DNA of 64,000 nucleotides from Pseudoalteromonas sp. P1-9. Its GTDB lineage: Bacteria > Pseudomonadota > Gammaproteobacteria > Enterobacterales > Alteromonadaceae. How positions within the stretch are numbered: position 1 is the first letter of the stretch; each line of letters begins with the position of its first letter. Below are positions 36,708 through 46,396 of this stretch, piece after piece. The position numbers and the translations under genes are program-made. The DNA lies in contig NZ_LKBD01000020.1 of assembly GCF_001399975.1 (NCBI RefSeq), positions 18,926 to 82,925 of the forward strand, in the 5' to 3' direction. The notes below the pieces were generated by a model. The model worked only from the letters and a program-made list of their open reading frames with translations. It ran no database searches and had not been told where the DNA came from.

Positions 36708-37712
36708 TTATAAAAACTTACCTAATGCTGTTACTTGGTCGAGCATGCGGTTTGAGAAACCCCACTCGTTATCGTACCAAGCCATTACTTTAACTAATTT
36801 ACCATCAACCTTAGTTTGCGTTGCATCGAATACTGAAGACGCTGGGTTGTGGTTAAAATCAATTGATACAAGTGGTGCTTCGTTGTACTCAAGTACTTCT
36901 GCCATTGCACCTTCAGCTGCTGCTTTAACCGCTGCGTTTACTTCTTCAGCTGTCGTGTCACGCTTAGCAACAAAGGTTAAATCCACAAGTGATACATTGA
37001 TAGTTGGTACACGTACCGCCATGCCGTCTAGCTTACCAGCAAGCTCAGGTAATACTAAGCCTACTGCTTTTGCTGCGCCGGTTTTAGTTGGGATCATGCT
37101 TTGTGTTGCACTACGTGCACGGTATAAATCGCTGTGGTACACGTCCGATAGGTTTTGGTCGTTAGTGTAAGCATGAATTGTTGTCATGCTGCCTTGCTCA
37201 ATACCAATAGTATCGTTAAGCGCTTTAGCAACAGGCGCTAAACAGTTAGTTGTACACGACGCATTTGAAATAATAATGCTATCAGCGTTTAATACATCTG
37301 AGTTAACACCGTGCACAACCGTTGCGTCCATATCTGTGCCTGGCGCAGATACGATTACACGTTTTGCACCCGCTTCAATGTGCTTTGCTGCCGCGTCACG
37401 TGATGTGAAAAGACCAGTACATTCAAGTACAATGTCGACTGCTAAATCAGCCCAAGGCAAGTTCGCAGGATCGCGCTCTTGCACTAATGCAATTTCGTCG
37501 TTATCGATAACCAGTGTGTTTTCAGCAAGCGTTACTTTTTTACCAAACGTACCATGCACTGAATCGTACTGTGTAAGGTGTGCATTTACGTTAGCTGGTG
37601 CTAAGTCGTTAATTGCAACAATTTTAATTTCTTGTTCGCGATTTGACTCATAAAGCGCGCGTAATACGTTGCGTCCAATACGGCCATAACCGTTAATAGC
37701 TACTCTGATCAT
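36708..37712 (-). CDS. gap: Glyceraldehyde-3-phosphate dehydrogenase, type I
   Basis: This 334-residue protein starts [15 protein letters not shown] at ATG 37712 with GAGGG upstream; five extra upstream residues lie over the eda stop. The catalytic cysteine is in [12 protein letters not shown], with the TKTGAAKAV and WYDNEWGFS segments of true GAPDH rather than erythrose-4-phosphate dehydrogenase. The acidic residue in AINDL favours NAD. It is the last gene of edd-eda-gap, 1 base after eda, so it is dedicated to the triose product of the Entner-Doudoroff pathway. Confidence 0.93.
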   Translation of the reverse strand: MIRVAINGYGRIGRNVLRALYESNREQEIKIVAINDLAPANVNAHLTQYDSVHGTFGKKVTLAENTLVIDNDEIALVQERDPANLPWADLAVDIVLECTGLFTSRDAAAKHIEAGAKRVIVSAPGTDMDATVVHGVNSDVLNADSIIISNASCTTNCLAPVAKALNDTIGIEQGSMTTIHAYTNDQNLSDVYHSDLYRARSATQSMIPTKTGAAKAVGLVLPELAGKLDGMAVRVPTINVSLVDLTFVAKRDTTAEEVNAAVKAAAEGAMAEVLEYNEAPLVSIDFNHNPASSVFDATQTKVDGKLVKVMAWYDNEWGFSNRMLDQVTALGKFL

Positions 37713-37713
37713 C

Positions 37714-38343
37714 TTATTCACCCTCATTCACTTTACTTGCTTGGCGCGCTAACTCTTCGATTGCTTGCCAGTCTTTATTTGCGATTAATTCTTTATCTAA
37801 CATCCAAGTACCACCTACACACTCTACATTCGGTAGTGCTAGATAGTTAGGCGCACTGGCAAGGCTTACACCGCCAGTTGGGCAAAACTTAACATGTGGT
37901 AGTGGACCAAAAATTGACTTCAACATTGGCACACCACCGGCGGCTTCTGCTGGGAAAAACTTTAAAAAGCCAAAGCCTTTTGCTGCCAGCTGCATCACTT
38001 CACTTGGTGTTGCGGCACCTGGTAAAAATGGCACATCAGTTTCACTGGCAAGCGCTAACAACTCATCGTTAACACCAGGGCTCACCATAAAATCAGCGCC
38101 CGCTTCAATTGATGCGTTAAATGTTGCTTTATCTATTACAGTGCCTGTACCAACGTACGCTTCTGGCAATGCGTGTTTAATTTGTTTAATTGCTTCTACC
38201 GCTACAGGTGTACGCAGGGTAATCTCTAATGCGCGCAAACCACCGTTGTACAATGCCTTTGCAAGTGGCACTGCATCTTCAAGGTTATTAATAACAACAA
38301 CAGGGACTACCGGTGCTGCTTGAAGAATTTTTTCAATACTCAT
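37714..38343 (-). CDS. eda: KDPG aldolase
   Basis: This 209-residue protein is of the usual length. It has the class I aldolase features: glutamate in RALEITLRT, arginine in the same stretch, and the Schiff-base lysine in [12 protein letters not shown], followed by PTGGVSL. It splits 2-keto-3-deoxy-6-phosphogluconate into pyruvate and glyceraldehyde 3-phosphate. AGGA precedes the ATG, and edd ends 12 bases upstream. Confidence 0.95.
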   Translation of the reverse strand: MSIEKILQAAPVVPVVVINNLEDAVPLAKALYNGGLRALEITLRTPVAVEAIKQIKHALPEAYVGTGTVIDKATFNASIEAGADFMVSPGVNDELLALASETDVPFLPGAATPSEVMQLAAKGFGFLKFFPAEAAGGVPMLKSIFGPLPHVKFCPTGGVSLASAPNYLALPNVECVGGTWMLDKELIANKDWQAIEELARQASKVNEGE

Positions 38344-38355
38344 TTTTACTTCCTG

Positions 38356-40230
38356 TTATTGGTTTGTATTTGGGTAGATAAGACCAAATGCACTGGCACC
38401 TAAATCTGCGCTAGATACTGTTTGACGAATACCTTCAAACAATTCACGGCCTGTACCAAATGTCTGAACTTGTTCGCTGATTTCAATTTCACGCTGTGCA
38501 AATTCATCATCAGCAACATGTACTTTTAATACGCCATTTGGAGCATCAAGTGTTACCAAATCACCTTCGCGGATTTTTGCGATAAAACCACCCTCTACTG
38601 CTTCTGGCGCAAGGTGAATAGCCGCTGGCACTTTACCTGATGCGCCCGACATGCGGCCGTCAGTAACAATCGCTACTTTAAAGCCTTTGTCTTGCAGCGT
38701 TGCCATAATCGGCGTTAGCTTGTGTAGCTCCGGCATGCCTTTCGCTTTAGGGCCTTGTTCTTTAATCACGGCTATAAAATCAGTTTCTAATTCGCCGCGA
38801 GCAAAGGCATCTTGCAATCCAGCTTGCGAATTAAATACTTTTGCAGGTGCTGTCACTGTTTGATGCTGCTCTTGTACCGCAGAAACTTTAATCACCGCGT
38901 GACCCAAGTTACCCGTTAATAGCTGCAAGCCGCCTTGCGGATTAAATGGATTTGTAACTGGACGAAGTACTTCTTCATCGTGCGAATTTTCTGGGCAATC
39001 TTGCCATTTCACTTTCGCTGCAATTTGGTTGTCGGTAGCAATTACCGAAATATCAATTACTGGCTCTTTGGTGTAATCGTTTAGACTATTACCAACAATG
39101 GTCTTCACATCTTCGTGTAAGAAACCGCCTTTTAATAGCTCTTTCACTAAGAACGGTAAACCACCTGCTGCATGGAAATGGTTAACATCTGCCGAACCAT
39201 TTGGATAAACACGTGCAAGTAGTGGCACAACTTCAGAAATATCTGACATGTCTTTCCACGTAATGTCTACGCCTGCTGCTTTTGCCATTGCAACTAAGTG
39301 AATTGCATGGTTAGTTGAACCACCCGTCGCAAGTAAGCCAACTAAACCATTCACAATGGTTTTTTCACTGACAATTTCACCAATTGGATTGGCATCTTGG
39401 CTGTTGATCAGCTGGTTAAGCATCATTTCTACCGCGTTAACCGTTAAACCATCACGTAATTCTGTGTATGGATTTACAAACGAGCTGCCCGGCAGGTGCA
39501 GACCCATAATTTCCATCAACATTTGGTTAGAGTTAGCAGTACCGTAGAAAGTACATGTACCTGCACTGTGATAAGACGCGCTTTCTGCTGCAAGTAATTC
39601 ATCACGACCGATTAAACCTTGCGCAAATTTTTGACGTACACGCGCTTTTTCTTTATTTGGAATACCTGAAGGCATTGGGCCTGCTGGTAAAAAGTAAATT
39701 GGCAAATGGCCAAAAGACAGTGAGCCAATTACAAGGCCCGGGACAATTTTGTCACACAGACCTAAACAAAATACGCCATCAAAAACGTCGTGCGACAGTG
39801 AAACAGCCGTAGACATTGCAATCACATCACGGGAAAAAAGTGAAAGCTCCATGCCATCACGGCCTTGCGTTACACCATCACACATAGCAGGTACACCACC
39901 GGCAACTTGTGCAGTGGCATTAAATTTGGTTGCAACCTTTTTAATTAAATCTGGGTATTCTTTGTAAGGCACATGCGCTGAAAGCATGTCGTTGTAAGAA
40001 TTGATAATACCAAGATTCGGTTGTTCGTCTTTGGTTAATAATGCTTTGTCTGAGCTTGAACAGGCTGCCATTACGTGTGCAAGGTTACCGCAACCTAAGC
40101 CAGCACGTACGCGTTTTTTAGATTTAGCTGCTGTCATACGCGCTAAATACGCTTGACGCGTTGCTTTACTGCGTTCAATGATTCGTTCGGTTACTTCTTG
40201 GATTCTTGGGTGTAGCATTTTCGCACTCAT
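38356..40230 (-). CDS. edd: 6-Phosphogluconate dehydratase
   Basis: This 624-residue protein is of the IlvD/Edd family. Iron-sulfur ligand cysteines are seen in [17 protein letters not shown] and GLCDKIVPG, with [12 protein letters not shown] and [16 protein letters not shown] as family landmarks. It dehydrates 6-phosphogluconate to KDPG. ATG at 40230 or at 40218 could be the start. Two TGACACCGGTGTCA operators lie 120-170 bases upstream, so edd-eda-gap is under a LacI-type regulator shared with glk. Confidence 0.95.
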   Translation of the reverse strand: MSAKMLHPRIQEVTERIIERSKATRQAYLARMTAAKSKKRVRAGLGCGNLAHVMAACSSSDKALLTKDEQPNLGIINSYNDMLSAHVPYKEYPDLIKKVATKFNATAQVAGGVPAMCDGVTQGRDGMELSLFSRDVIAMSTAVSLSHDVFDGVFCLGLCDKIVPGLVIGSLSFGHLPIYFLPAGPMPSGIPNKEKARVRQKFAQGLIGRDELLAAESASYHSAGTCTFYGTANSNQMLMEIMGLHLPGSSFVNPYTELRDGLTVNAVEMMLNQLINSQDANPIGEIVSEKTIVNGLVGLLATGGSTNHAIHLVAMAKAAGVDITWKDMSDISEVVPLLARVYPNGSADVNHFHAAGGLPFLVKELLKGGFLHEDVKTIVGNSLNDYTKEPVIDISVIATDNQIAAKVKWQDCPENSHDEEVLRPVTNPFNPQGGLQLLTGNLGHAVIKVSAVQEQHQTVTAPAKVFNSQAGLQDAFARGELETDFIAVIKEQGPKAKGMPELHKLTPIMATLQDKGFKVAIVTDGRMSGASGKVPAAIHLAPEAVEGGFIAKIREGDLVTLDAPNGVLKVHVADDEFAQREIEISEQVQTFGTGRELFEGIRQTVSSADLGASAFGLIYPNTNQ

Positions 40231-40351
40231 TCATAAAGATTTGGGAAAAAGGCTCAGTACTTAAATTAGAGACTCCTGCTAGTCTAAGTACCGAGCGACT
40301 TTGTCTACCCGTTCAAAGGTCCGATATCGAGCGTCTCTCACAACCACTCTA

Positions 40352-40398
40352 TGACACCGGTGTCACATTATTAAAACCGATCTATGACACCGGTGTCA
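40352..40398. promoter_or_regulatory. Paired LacI-type operators upstream of edd
   Basis: Two perfect 14-base palindromes TGACACCGGTGTCA occupy 40352-40365 and 40385-40398. The centres are 33 bases apart, about three helical turns, putting both on one DNA face. A third identical copy lies between glk and the second lacI gene. The central CCGG resembles that of the GntR site of E. coli. Confidence 0.85.
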
Positions 40399-40516
40399 AC
40401 CCTAATTTTAGTGCTTTTCTTGTGAACTGCCCAATTTATCTACAATAAAAAGCATGAATTGAGTTCAACAAGTGACAATGACATTAAAATGACAGAAAAA
40501 ATAATTTACGAGGAAC

Positions 40517-40563
40517 GCTTATATATAAGCCGATAAAGAAAAAACGCGGCAAAGGAACCGCGT
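40517..40563 (-). terminator. Terminator of the glk-lacI unit, with an adjacent palindrome
   Basis: The minus strand reads ACGCGG, 8-base loop, CCGCGT and a T tract (40537-40563), a good intrinsic terminator about 115 bases after the lacI stop. Another stem CGTAAGGC/GCCTTACG (40649-40669), without a T tract, comes first. Just beyond, GCTTATATATAAGC (40517-40530) is a perfect palindrome with a TATA core of unknown role. Confidence 0.65.
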
Positions 40564-40676
40564 ATTGCTAAGGTATGAGTGAAATGTTTAGCGCCTCTTA
40601 AATAAAAGAAACGCTTTGTTTTAACTGGGAATTATCAACCGTTATTTTCGTAAGGCGTGAAGCCTTACGTGACAAA

Positions 40677-41693
40677 TTATTTTTGCACAGGCGCTGTCGA
40701 TTCACGCTCAATTAATTTGCCAGCGAACACTTCTTCGATGTCTTCGCTTTCCGGCGCATTGATCTTATCGATTAATAAGTTTACCGCACGAAATGTCATA
40801 TCTTCTACCGGTTGTGCAATCGTTGTAAGGCCAGGCCAAATATGGCGCGCAATCGGGGCATTATCAAAGCCTGCAATTGACAGCTCATCAGGCACTTTAA
40901 GTGACATTTGCGAGGCAACTTTTAATACCGCTGCCGCCATGTAATCATTCGACGCAAATACCGCACTTGGTCGAGCTGCTGATTCAAGGATTTGTCGCGC
41001 ACTGTCTTCACCAGAATGATAACTAAAGTTACCCTCGGCAACTAACTCACTTTTAAGAGTTATGCCCTCTTCGTTCAAGGCATCGACATAGCCGGCGAAA
41101 CGCGCTTCAGTAGCACTGTGATCTGGGTGACCTTTAATAAACGCAATTTCTTTGTGGCCGAGTTTTAGCAATAACTTGGTAATATCGTAAGCCGCTTGCG
41201 TATCGTTACTTTTAATCGAGATTGATTGGTCGTCTAAGGTCACTGGTGCAACGCGCGCATACGGAATATTGCGTAGCTTTAAATGGTCTACTAACTCTCG
41301 GTTATCTGAAAATGGTGGCGTTAATACAATACCATCTAAGCGCGATGTGCTAATAAGTGTTTCAATATTATCAATAAGTGGTTCGCCGCGCAGTTCACAT
41401 GGGTGAATTAGTAAGTTGTAGTTGCGCTCTTGGCAGGCTTCTAACGCGCCTGACTGTACACGGGTGATATAACTTTTTGACGGGTTATCGTACAAACAAC
41501 CAATGATAAAACTGCGGTTATGCGCAAGACCTCGGGCAATCGGATTAGGACGATAATTTAGCTCTTTAAACGCTTGCTGAACCTTCTCTCGGGTCGCATC
41601 AGACACGTTTGGCTCATTATTGAGCACGCGAGATACCGTCTTTTTTGATACCCCAGCGTGTTTGGCCACACTATTTATCGTCACTTTTTCCAT
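40677..41693 (-). CDS. LacI-family repressor of the glucose / Entner-Doudoroff genes (proposed)
   Basis: This 338-residue protein has a LacI headpiece (INSVAKHAGVSKKTVSRVLNN), hinge near residue 55, and a periplasmic-binding-protein-like effector domain. The recognition helix SKKTVSR has a lysine at the position where E. coli GntR (TKMTVSR) also has one, and GntR sites share the ACCGGT centre. That supports binding to TGACACCGGTGTCA. It follows glk by 15 bases in one operon, so the copy of that operator upstream of glk implies autoregulation. The effector is not known. Confidence 0.82.
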   Translation of the reverse strand: MEKVTINSVAKHAGVSKKTVSRVLNNEPNVSDATREKVQQAFKELNYRPNPIARGLAHNRSFIIGCLYDNPSKSYITRVQSGALEACQERNYNLLIHPCELRGEPLIDNIETLISTSRLDGIVLTPPFSDNRELVDHLKLRNIPYARVAPVTLDDQSISIKSNDTQAAYDITKLLLKLGHKEIAFIKGHPDHSATEARFAGYVDALNEEGITLKSELVAEGNFSYHSGEDSARQILESAARPSAVFASNDYMAAAVLKVASQMSLKVPDELSIAGFDNAPIARHIWPGLTTIAQPVEDMTFRAVNLLIDKINAPESEDIEEVFAGKLIERESTAPVQK

Positions 41694-41708
41694 ATAAATC
41701 TCTAATTA

Positions 41709-42674
41709 TTACTTCGTATCTAAACTTGCAGCCGCACCCAACAACGGAATATTGTCTTGAGTGATTAAAATTACCGGAATATCGTTAACAATGTGCTGCA
41801 TTTTTCCTTTTGCAACAAAACGTTTTACAAACTCACTTGCCAGTAGCTTATCTTGAAAACGGGGTAAAATACCGCCACCAATATACACACCACCGGTAGC
41901 GTTAAAGGTCAGGCTCAAATCTCCTGCCACAGCGCCAATCCAATCGCAGAATTGGTTGAGTGTTTTTACACAAATGTCGTCATCATTTGCGAGCGCCAAT
42001 TGCGTAATTGTGGGCGCGTCAAAGTTCTTTGCTTTTTGTCCATGGACTTTTGCCATGGCACAGTACAAGTTTTCAATGCCCTGACCGGAAAATACATGTT
42101 CAACCGAAACATGTTCAAATTCTTCACTTAATGCAGTAATTAAGTTGCGTTCAAGTTCATTGCATGCCGCTAAGCTAATGTGACCTGCTTCACAGCTCAA
42201 TACCACATTCTGCTCTTCGCCTTTCACAAGTGCGGCAGCGCCAAACCCAGTACCTGGACCAATTACTGCAATATTACCATCGCTGTGACTATGCCCGTCT
42301 TTAATGACTAAGTTTGCAGTGTTATCAATGTAAGGAGATGCGTGTGCAAATGCAGCAAAGTCATTGATCACTTTAAAATTAGCAAAGCCGAATTGCTGTT
42401 TAATATCGCTTACATTAAATTGCCAACCTAAGTTAGTTAAAAAGACCGTGTCTTTTTTACGTGGACCCGCAACGGCAAAACATGCATTGTTGGGCACGCT
42501 TTCTAGGGTATCAATGTAGGCTGCAACAACATCAGCAAAGCTATCGAAGTCTAAACTTGAAAACTTTTGTATGTTGTTAAATACAATTTCTTTTGTCGTT
42601 TTATCAAACGCTGTAACGAGTGCAAAGCGTGCATTTGTACCGCCAACATCCGCAACTAATATAGGCTCAAACAT
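41709..42674 (-). CDS. glk: Glucokinase
   Basis: This 321-residue protein is of the proteobacterial Glk type: ATP/phosphate motif DVGGTNARFAL at residues 9-19, INDFAAFA with the catalytic aspartate, GPGTGFGAA, and CEAGHISLA with sugar-contacting Glu and His. It phosphorylates free glucose released from maltodextrins by the neighbouring glycosidases. It is the first gene of glk-lacI and has a TGACACCGGTGTCA site about 140 bases upstream. Confidence 0.94.
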   Translation of the reverse strand: MFEPILVADVGGTNARFALVTAFDKTTKEIVFNNIQKFSSLDFDSFADVVAAYIDTLESVPNNACFAVAGPRKKDTVFLTNLGWQFNVSDIKQQFGFANFKVINDFAAFAHASPYIDNTANLVIKDGHSHSDGNIAVIGPGTGFGAAALVKGEEQNVVLSCEAGHISLAACNELERNLITALSEEFEHVSVEHVFSGQGIENLYCAMAKVHGQKAKNFDAPTITQLALANDDDICVKTLNQFCDWIGAVAGDLSLTFNATGGVYIGGGILPRFQDKLLASEFVKRFVAKGKMQHIVNDIPVILITQDNIPLLGAAASLDTK

Positions 42675-42809
42675 ATTAATTCTCTCAATTGAATTAGCTA
42701 ATTTTTAAGTGCAGCAATTGCAACTCGTACGTAGTTATATCTTGCCCTGCTACAGACAATCAACTAAATGGCAACAAACCCAATTGACTTCGGTTAAGTT
42801 GACTAATTA

Positions 42810-42823
42810 TGACACCGGTGTCA
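42810..42823. promoter_or_regulatory. LacI-type operator between glk and a second lacI gene
   Basis: TGACACCGGTGTCA, identical to the two copies before edd, lies in the 249-base divergent region, 136 bases from the glk start and 101 bases from the second lacI start. It could control either or both. Confidence 0.82.
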
Positions 42824-42923
42824 GATTAAATTCAATATCTCATCACATAAAGTTAGTTTTTTTATTAAGTTTATGGCTAAAATACCGTCTAAATTAGCGT
42901 GTTTATCATAAAAAGGTGCACAG

Positions 42924-43943
42924 TTGAGTAAATCCAAAGCCACATCGTTCGATATTGCCCACTATGCAGGCGTATCACAATCTACGGTTTCGCGCGCATT
43001 GCGCAACAGCCCGTTAGTGAACGAGGAAACCAAAAAGAAAGTCTTTGAGATTGCCAAAAAACTTAATTACAAAGTCGATAAAAACGCCAGTAACCTGCGT
43101 ACGCAACAAAGCAACACCATTGCACTGTTACTATTTGAAGATCCCACCAGCGATGAATCGATGATCAACCCGTTTTTTCTATCAATGTTGGGCTCAATCA
43201 CCCGCGCCTGTGCTAATCAAGGTTATGATTTGCTCGTGTCATTTCAGCAAATGGATCAAGACTGGCAAGCGCAATACGAAGACAGCCACCGCGCTGATGG
43301 CTTAATTTTGCTGGGCTACGGCGATTACATAGATTACCAAGCGCGACTTGCCACTCTATTACAAAACAATACTAAGTTTGTATGTTGGGGCGCACGTGTT
43401 GATTCGCGCCCAGAGCTTTCCATTTCCTGTGATAACTATTTTGGCGGTGAGCAGGTTGCAGAGTTTTTAGTAGCGAAAAAACGTACACAATGTGCGTTTA
43501 TAGGAGATGCATCAGAACACAGCCCTGAATTTTTCGCCCGTTTTAATGGCTTTAAAGATACGCTAAATAAGCATGGGTTAGATGTTGATGCGCGCCAGAT
43601 TATTAATGCCATTTCAACCGATGAGTCAGGCTATAACGCCACCAAGACTTTGCTTAGCTTAAAACGCCCTATTAATGCTATTTTTGCTGCCAGTGACTTA
43701 ATTGCAATTGGCGCTATTCGTGCAATCAAAGAAGCGGGATTAAATGTACCTGAAGATATTAGCGTGATTGGTTTTGATGATATTCCTGTTGCGAGCTTTA
43801 CTGAGCCCGCCCTCACCACAGTTAATCAAAGTACGTCTATTGCGGGAGAAATGCTTGTGGCGAATTTGCTAGCCCAATTAAAAGACGAGCCACCAGCACA
43901 AACCCAGCTAAAGCCCACCTTGGTTGTGAGGCATTCGGCATAA
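42924..43943 (+). CDS. LacI-family regulator of the maltodextrin genes (proposed)
   Basis: This 339-residue protein starts with TTG at 42924, five bases after AGGTG; the headpiece is [20 protein letters not shown]. The recognition helix (SQSTVSR) differs from that of the other LacI protein, fitting a second operator type; TGCATACGTATKYA sites flank the receptor and alpha-glucosidase genes. It ends at a terminator shared with the convergent glucoamylase operon. A role like MalR of Alteromonadales is inferred from place. Confidence 0.82.
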   Translation: MSKSKATSFDIAHYAGVSQSTVSRALRNSPLVNEETKKKVFEIAKKLNYKVDKNASNLRTQQSNTIALLLFEDPTSDESMINPFFLSMLGSITRACANQGYDLLVSFQQMDQDWQAQYEDSHRADGLILLGYGDYIDYQARLATLLQNNTKFVCWGARVDSRPELSISCDNYFGGEQVAEFLVAKKRTQCAFIGDASEHSPEFFARFNGFKDTLNKHGLDVDARQIINAISTDESGYNATKTLLSLKRPINAIFAASDLIAIGAIRAIKEAGLNVPEDISVIGFDDIPVASFTEPALTTVNQSTSIAGEMLVANLLAQLKDEPPAQTQLKPTLVVRHSA

Positions 43944-43968
43944 AAAAGGCGCTTAACGCGCCTTTTTT
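43942..43968. terminator. Bidirectional terminator between lacI and the glucoamylase gene
   Basis: AAAAAAGGCGC, loop TTAAC, GCGCCTTTTTT: an 11-bp stem with A and T tracts on both sides. It overlaps the last bases of both convergent genes. Confidence 0.92.
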
Positions 43969-46396
43969 AATTCAGTTTTTCTTTGACTACTGGGTAGTAA
44001 TCCCAAACTTGTTTGTCTGACATTGAGCGCAATAATTTAATATATTCCGCGTGCGTCCATGCAAGTGGCGTCGCTGAATTTGTGCCTTCCCCAAATGTGT
44101 AATTATGCGGGTTAACACCAACACCATCCCACACTTGCTCTGGTAACATTAAGCCTTCGTTGGCAAATTGTTCCATACCTTTAACATACGTTTGCGTCAA
44201 TGCGGCTTGCTGTTTCGCATCGAACGAATCAGATTGCGCGAGTTTTGCAATTTCATAGTGGCCTCGTTCACCGGTAAAGAATGGCCAAACACGTCCACGT
44301 TGCCCTGGGGTATTATTGCCGCCTTCAGCATAGTTGGTGCCAGTAACTTCGTCTTCACCATAACCGTCATTACCGTAACGACGCCAGCCTGGGAATTGCC
44401 CCTCCACCCCCTCAAAAGTAAAGTTATATTTTACTTTAAGGTTTTCAGGTAAATTTTGTGCATCATATTCATCAAGCGTATCAATAATATGCTTATCTTC
44501 AGCGCTTCTTACACCATAACGCACAAGTTCCAAAAAGCCGCCATCCAAAATGCTTTGTTTGACTAAACCTTTTCGGCCGTTGTTATCGCCTAGTATAGTC
44601 GCTGAGTTTGCATCGTCATCTTGGCTAATGCGCACATAATGCTGGCCGTTTGATGCGTCGCTCGGTAACGTACTTTTAGTGGTATACATGCGCGATTCAA
44701 CTTTGGCGTTGTAATCCTTTGCAACATTGAAGTACTTAGTAGCCAAGACATCATCGCCTGCCAGCTTTGCAATTTCACTTGCAGTAACAAGACCAGCAAT
44801 TACAGCAGCCGTGGTTGATGGCGAATGTCCCGCTTGCTCTTCCCAACGTTCCTGCTGAGTAAATGGCGGCTTTATTTCGGTGTCATTCCATAAAATTTTA
44901 GCAAGACCACCTTCAACTAAAAAGTCTGCCGCAGGTTTAAGCATTTTATTAAACCAAAGGATCAGTTCTTCTTTGCTAAGCACATCGGCAAGATAAAGCT
45001 TCCAACCAAGCATAATTGGCATCGCGGTTTGGTCCAGCTGAACACCTACCCATTCCAGCTCACCGTCAACATGAGTCTTTTGTAAGAACCAGCCCGTATC
45101 ACCTTGGTTACCCGGTGTTTTATCAGTCACTTGTGCTTTTTCTAGATATTCAAACGCCGTTTTCGCGGTGGCTTTATCACCCATAGCTAAAAACGCCATT
45201 GCTACTTGGTAGAAATCACGTACCCAAACAGCTTTATATCCGGTATGCCCTTCAATTGCAGCTACGGTATCACCCCATGGGTTTGACAGTGATGCAATCA
45301 ACGCGCCTGCATGTGTTTTGTCTTCCTGCGCTTTTAACACTAAGGCACTGGCATACGCTAAACGACCATTATCGGCTGATTGTGAGCTTAGCGCTTCGAG
45401 ATCAAGCGACGCTAAATAGCCTTGCCAATCAGCACCAAATTCAGTTAATAGTGCTTGGTAACCTTTTTGTTGGCTTGCGTTTGCTGCCGCAATACTCTCA
45501 TCTAAGGTGTTACCAAATGACAGTGTTAACTCAAATTCTGCTTTGCTTGATGTGCTACCAAGTAAGGCATCTAGCGACACGTTGCCAGGTTTATCACCGG
45601 TTGTTGCATAGCTTGTGAACGTTTTGCCCAATTTCATTTGTGATATCAAATCAGATGTACCAACAAAACCTACACTTGCTTGTTCAAATGCTGTGTTACT
45701 TGAAAGTGTAAGGTAATTGTCGCCATCAACTGCTACTAATTTACCCTCTTTTACCATGGCTTTATCGCCAACGCCGTTATTATTAACATACGGGTTAGCA
45801 TGAACATAAAGTGATAATGGCTCACCTTTTAGTGATTCTAATGCCACTTTTACAAACAATGTTTGGTTGCTGCTATCAGTAAAAATGTGTTTTTCAATTT
45901 TAAAGCGGCCTTGTTTGTCAGTGTTCGTCAGCTTGTAAGCAAGTGACAATGGTCTGCCTAGTTCGTCTTTATGTAGGTAGTCAATTTGCCACTGGGTATC
46001 ATCAAGTTCTGTAGCAATGAAGTTGTCGCCTTTAACAACAAATTGCATTTCTTTTAACTGTGCTTGATGAATTAAACCAAACATGGTTTCGGTAATAATC
46101 CCCTGCGCTAATGAAAACCACACTTTTGAAACGGCACCTGTTGCCGCCTTATCACTGTAACTGCCATCTAAATATGCTTCGTAGCTGGTACCGATACCGG
46201 TTTTGCCTGAATAAGCCCAGAACGGTTTGCTACCTGGTGCGCCTGGTGCAGTTAGATTGTTTTGCGCTGTACTTGCTGAGTTAGTTTTTGCCACTTCAGC
46301 ACCACAGCCAGAAATTGCAAGTGCTACTGCGCTTGCAAGCAATGATTGTTTAACAAATTTAGTTTTAAACATGGTTAATTGTTCACTTGTTGTCAT
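43967..46396 (-). CDS. GH15 glucoamylase (glucan 1,4-alpha-glucosidase), lipoprotein
   Basis: This protein has up to 809 residues. An ATG at 46372 gives a cleaner lipoprotein signal (AVALAISGCGA), while ATG 46396 abuts the MFS stop (TAAATG). GH15 landmarks are the N-terminal beta-sandwich, then the barrel with KAVWVRDFYQ, catalytic acid in WEEQAGHSPST and catalytic base in FFTGERGHYE. It releases glucose from the non-reducing ends of imported dextrins, probably in the periplasm. It ends the operon halogenase-amylase-MFS-glucoamylase. Confidence 0.92.
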   Translation of the reverse strand: MTTSEQLTMFKTKFVKQSLLASAVALAISGCGAEVAKTNSASTAQNNLTAPGAPGSKPFWAYSGKTGIGTSYEAYLDGSYSDKAATGAVSKVWFSLAQGIITETMFGLIHQAQLKEMQFVVKGDNFIATELDDTQWQIDYLHKDELGRPLSLAYKLTNTDKQGRFKIEKHIFTDSSNQTLFVKVALESLKGEPLSLYVHANPYVNNNGVGDKAMVKEGKLVAVDGDNYLTLSSNTAFEQASVGFVGTSDLISQMKLGKTFTSYATTGDKPGNVSLDALLGSTSSKAEFELTLSFGNTLDESIAAANASQQKGYQALLTEFGADWQGYLASLDLEALSSQSADNGRLAYASALVLKAQEDKTHAGALIASLSNPWGDTVAAIEGHTGYKAVWVRDFYQVAMAFLAMGDKATAKTAFEYLEKAQVTDKTPGNQGDTGWFLQKTHVDGELEWVGVQLDQTAMPIMLGWKLYLADVLSKEELILWFNKMLKPAADFLVEGGLAKILWNDTEIKPPFTQQERWEEQAGHSPSTTAAVIAGLVTASEIAKLAGDDVLATKYFNVAKDYNAKVESRMYTTKSTLPSDASNGQHYVRISQDDDANSATILGDNNGRKGLVKQSILDGGFLELVRYGVRSAEDKHIIDTLDEYDAQNLPENLKVKYNFTFEGVEGQFPGWRRYGNDGYGEDEVTGTNYAEGGNNTPGQRGRVWPFFTGERGHYEIAKLAQSDSFDAKQQAALTQTYVKGMEQFANEGLMLPEQVWDGVGVNPHNYTFGEGTNSATPLAWTHAEYIKLLRSMSDKQVWDYYPVVKEKLN

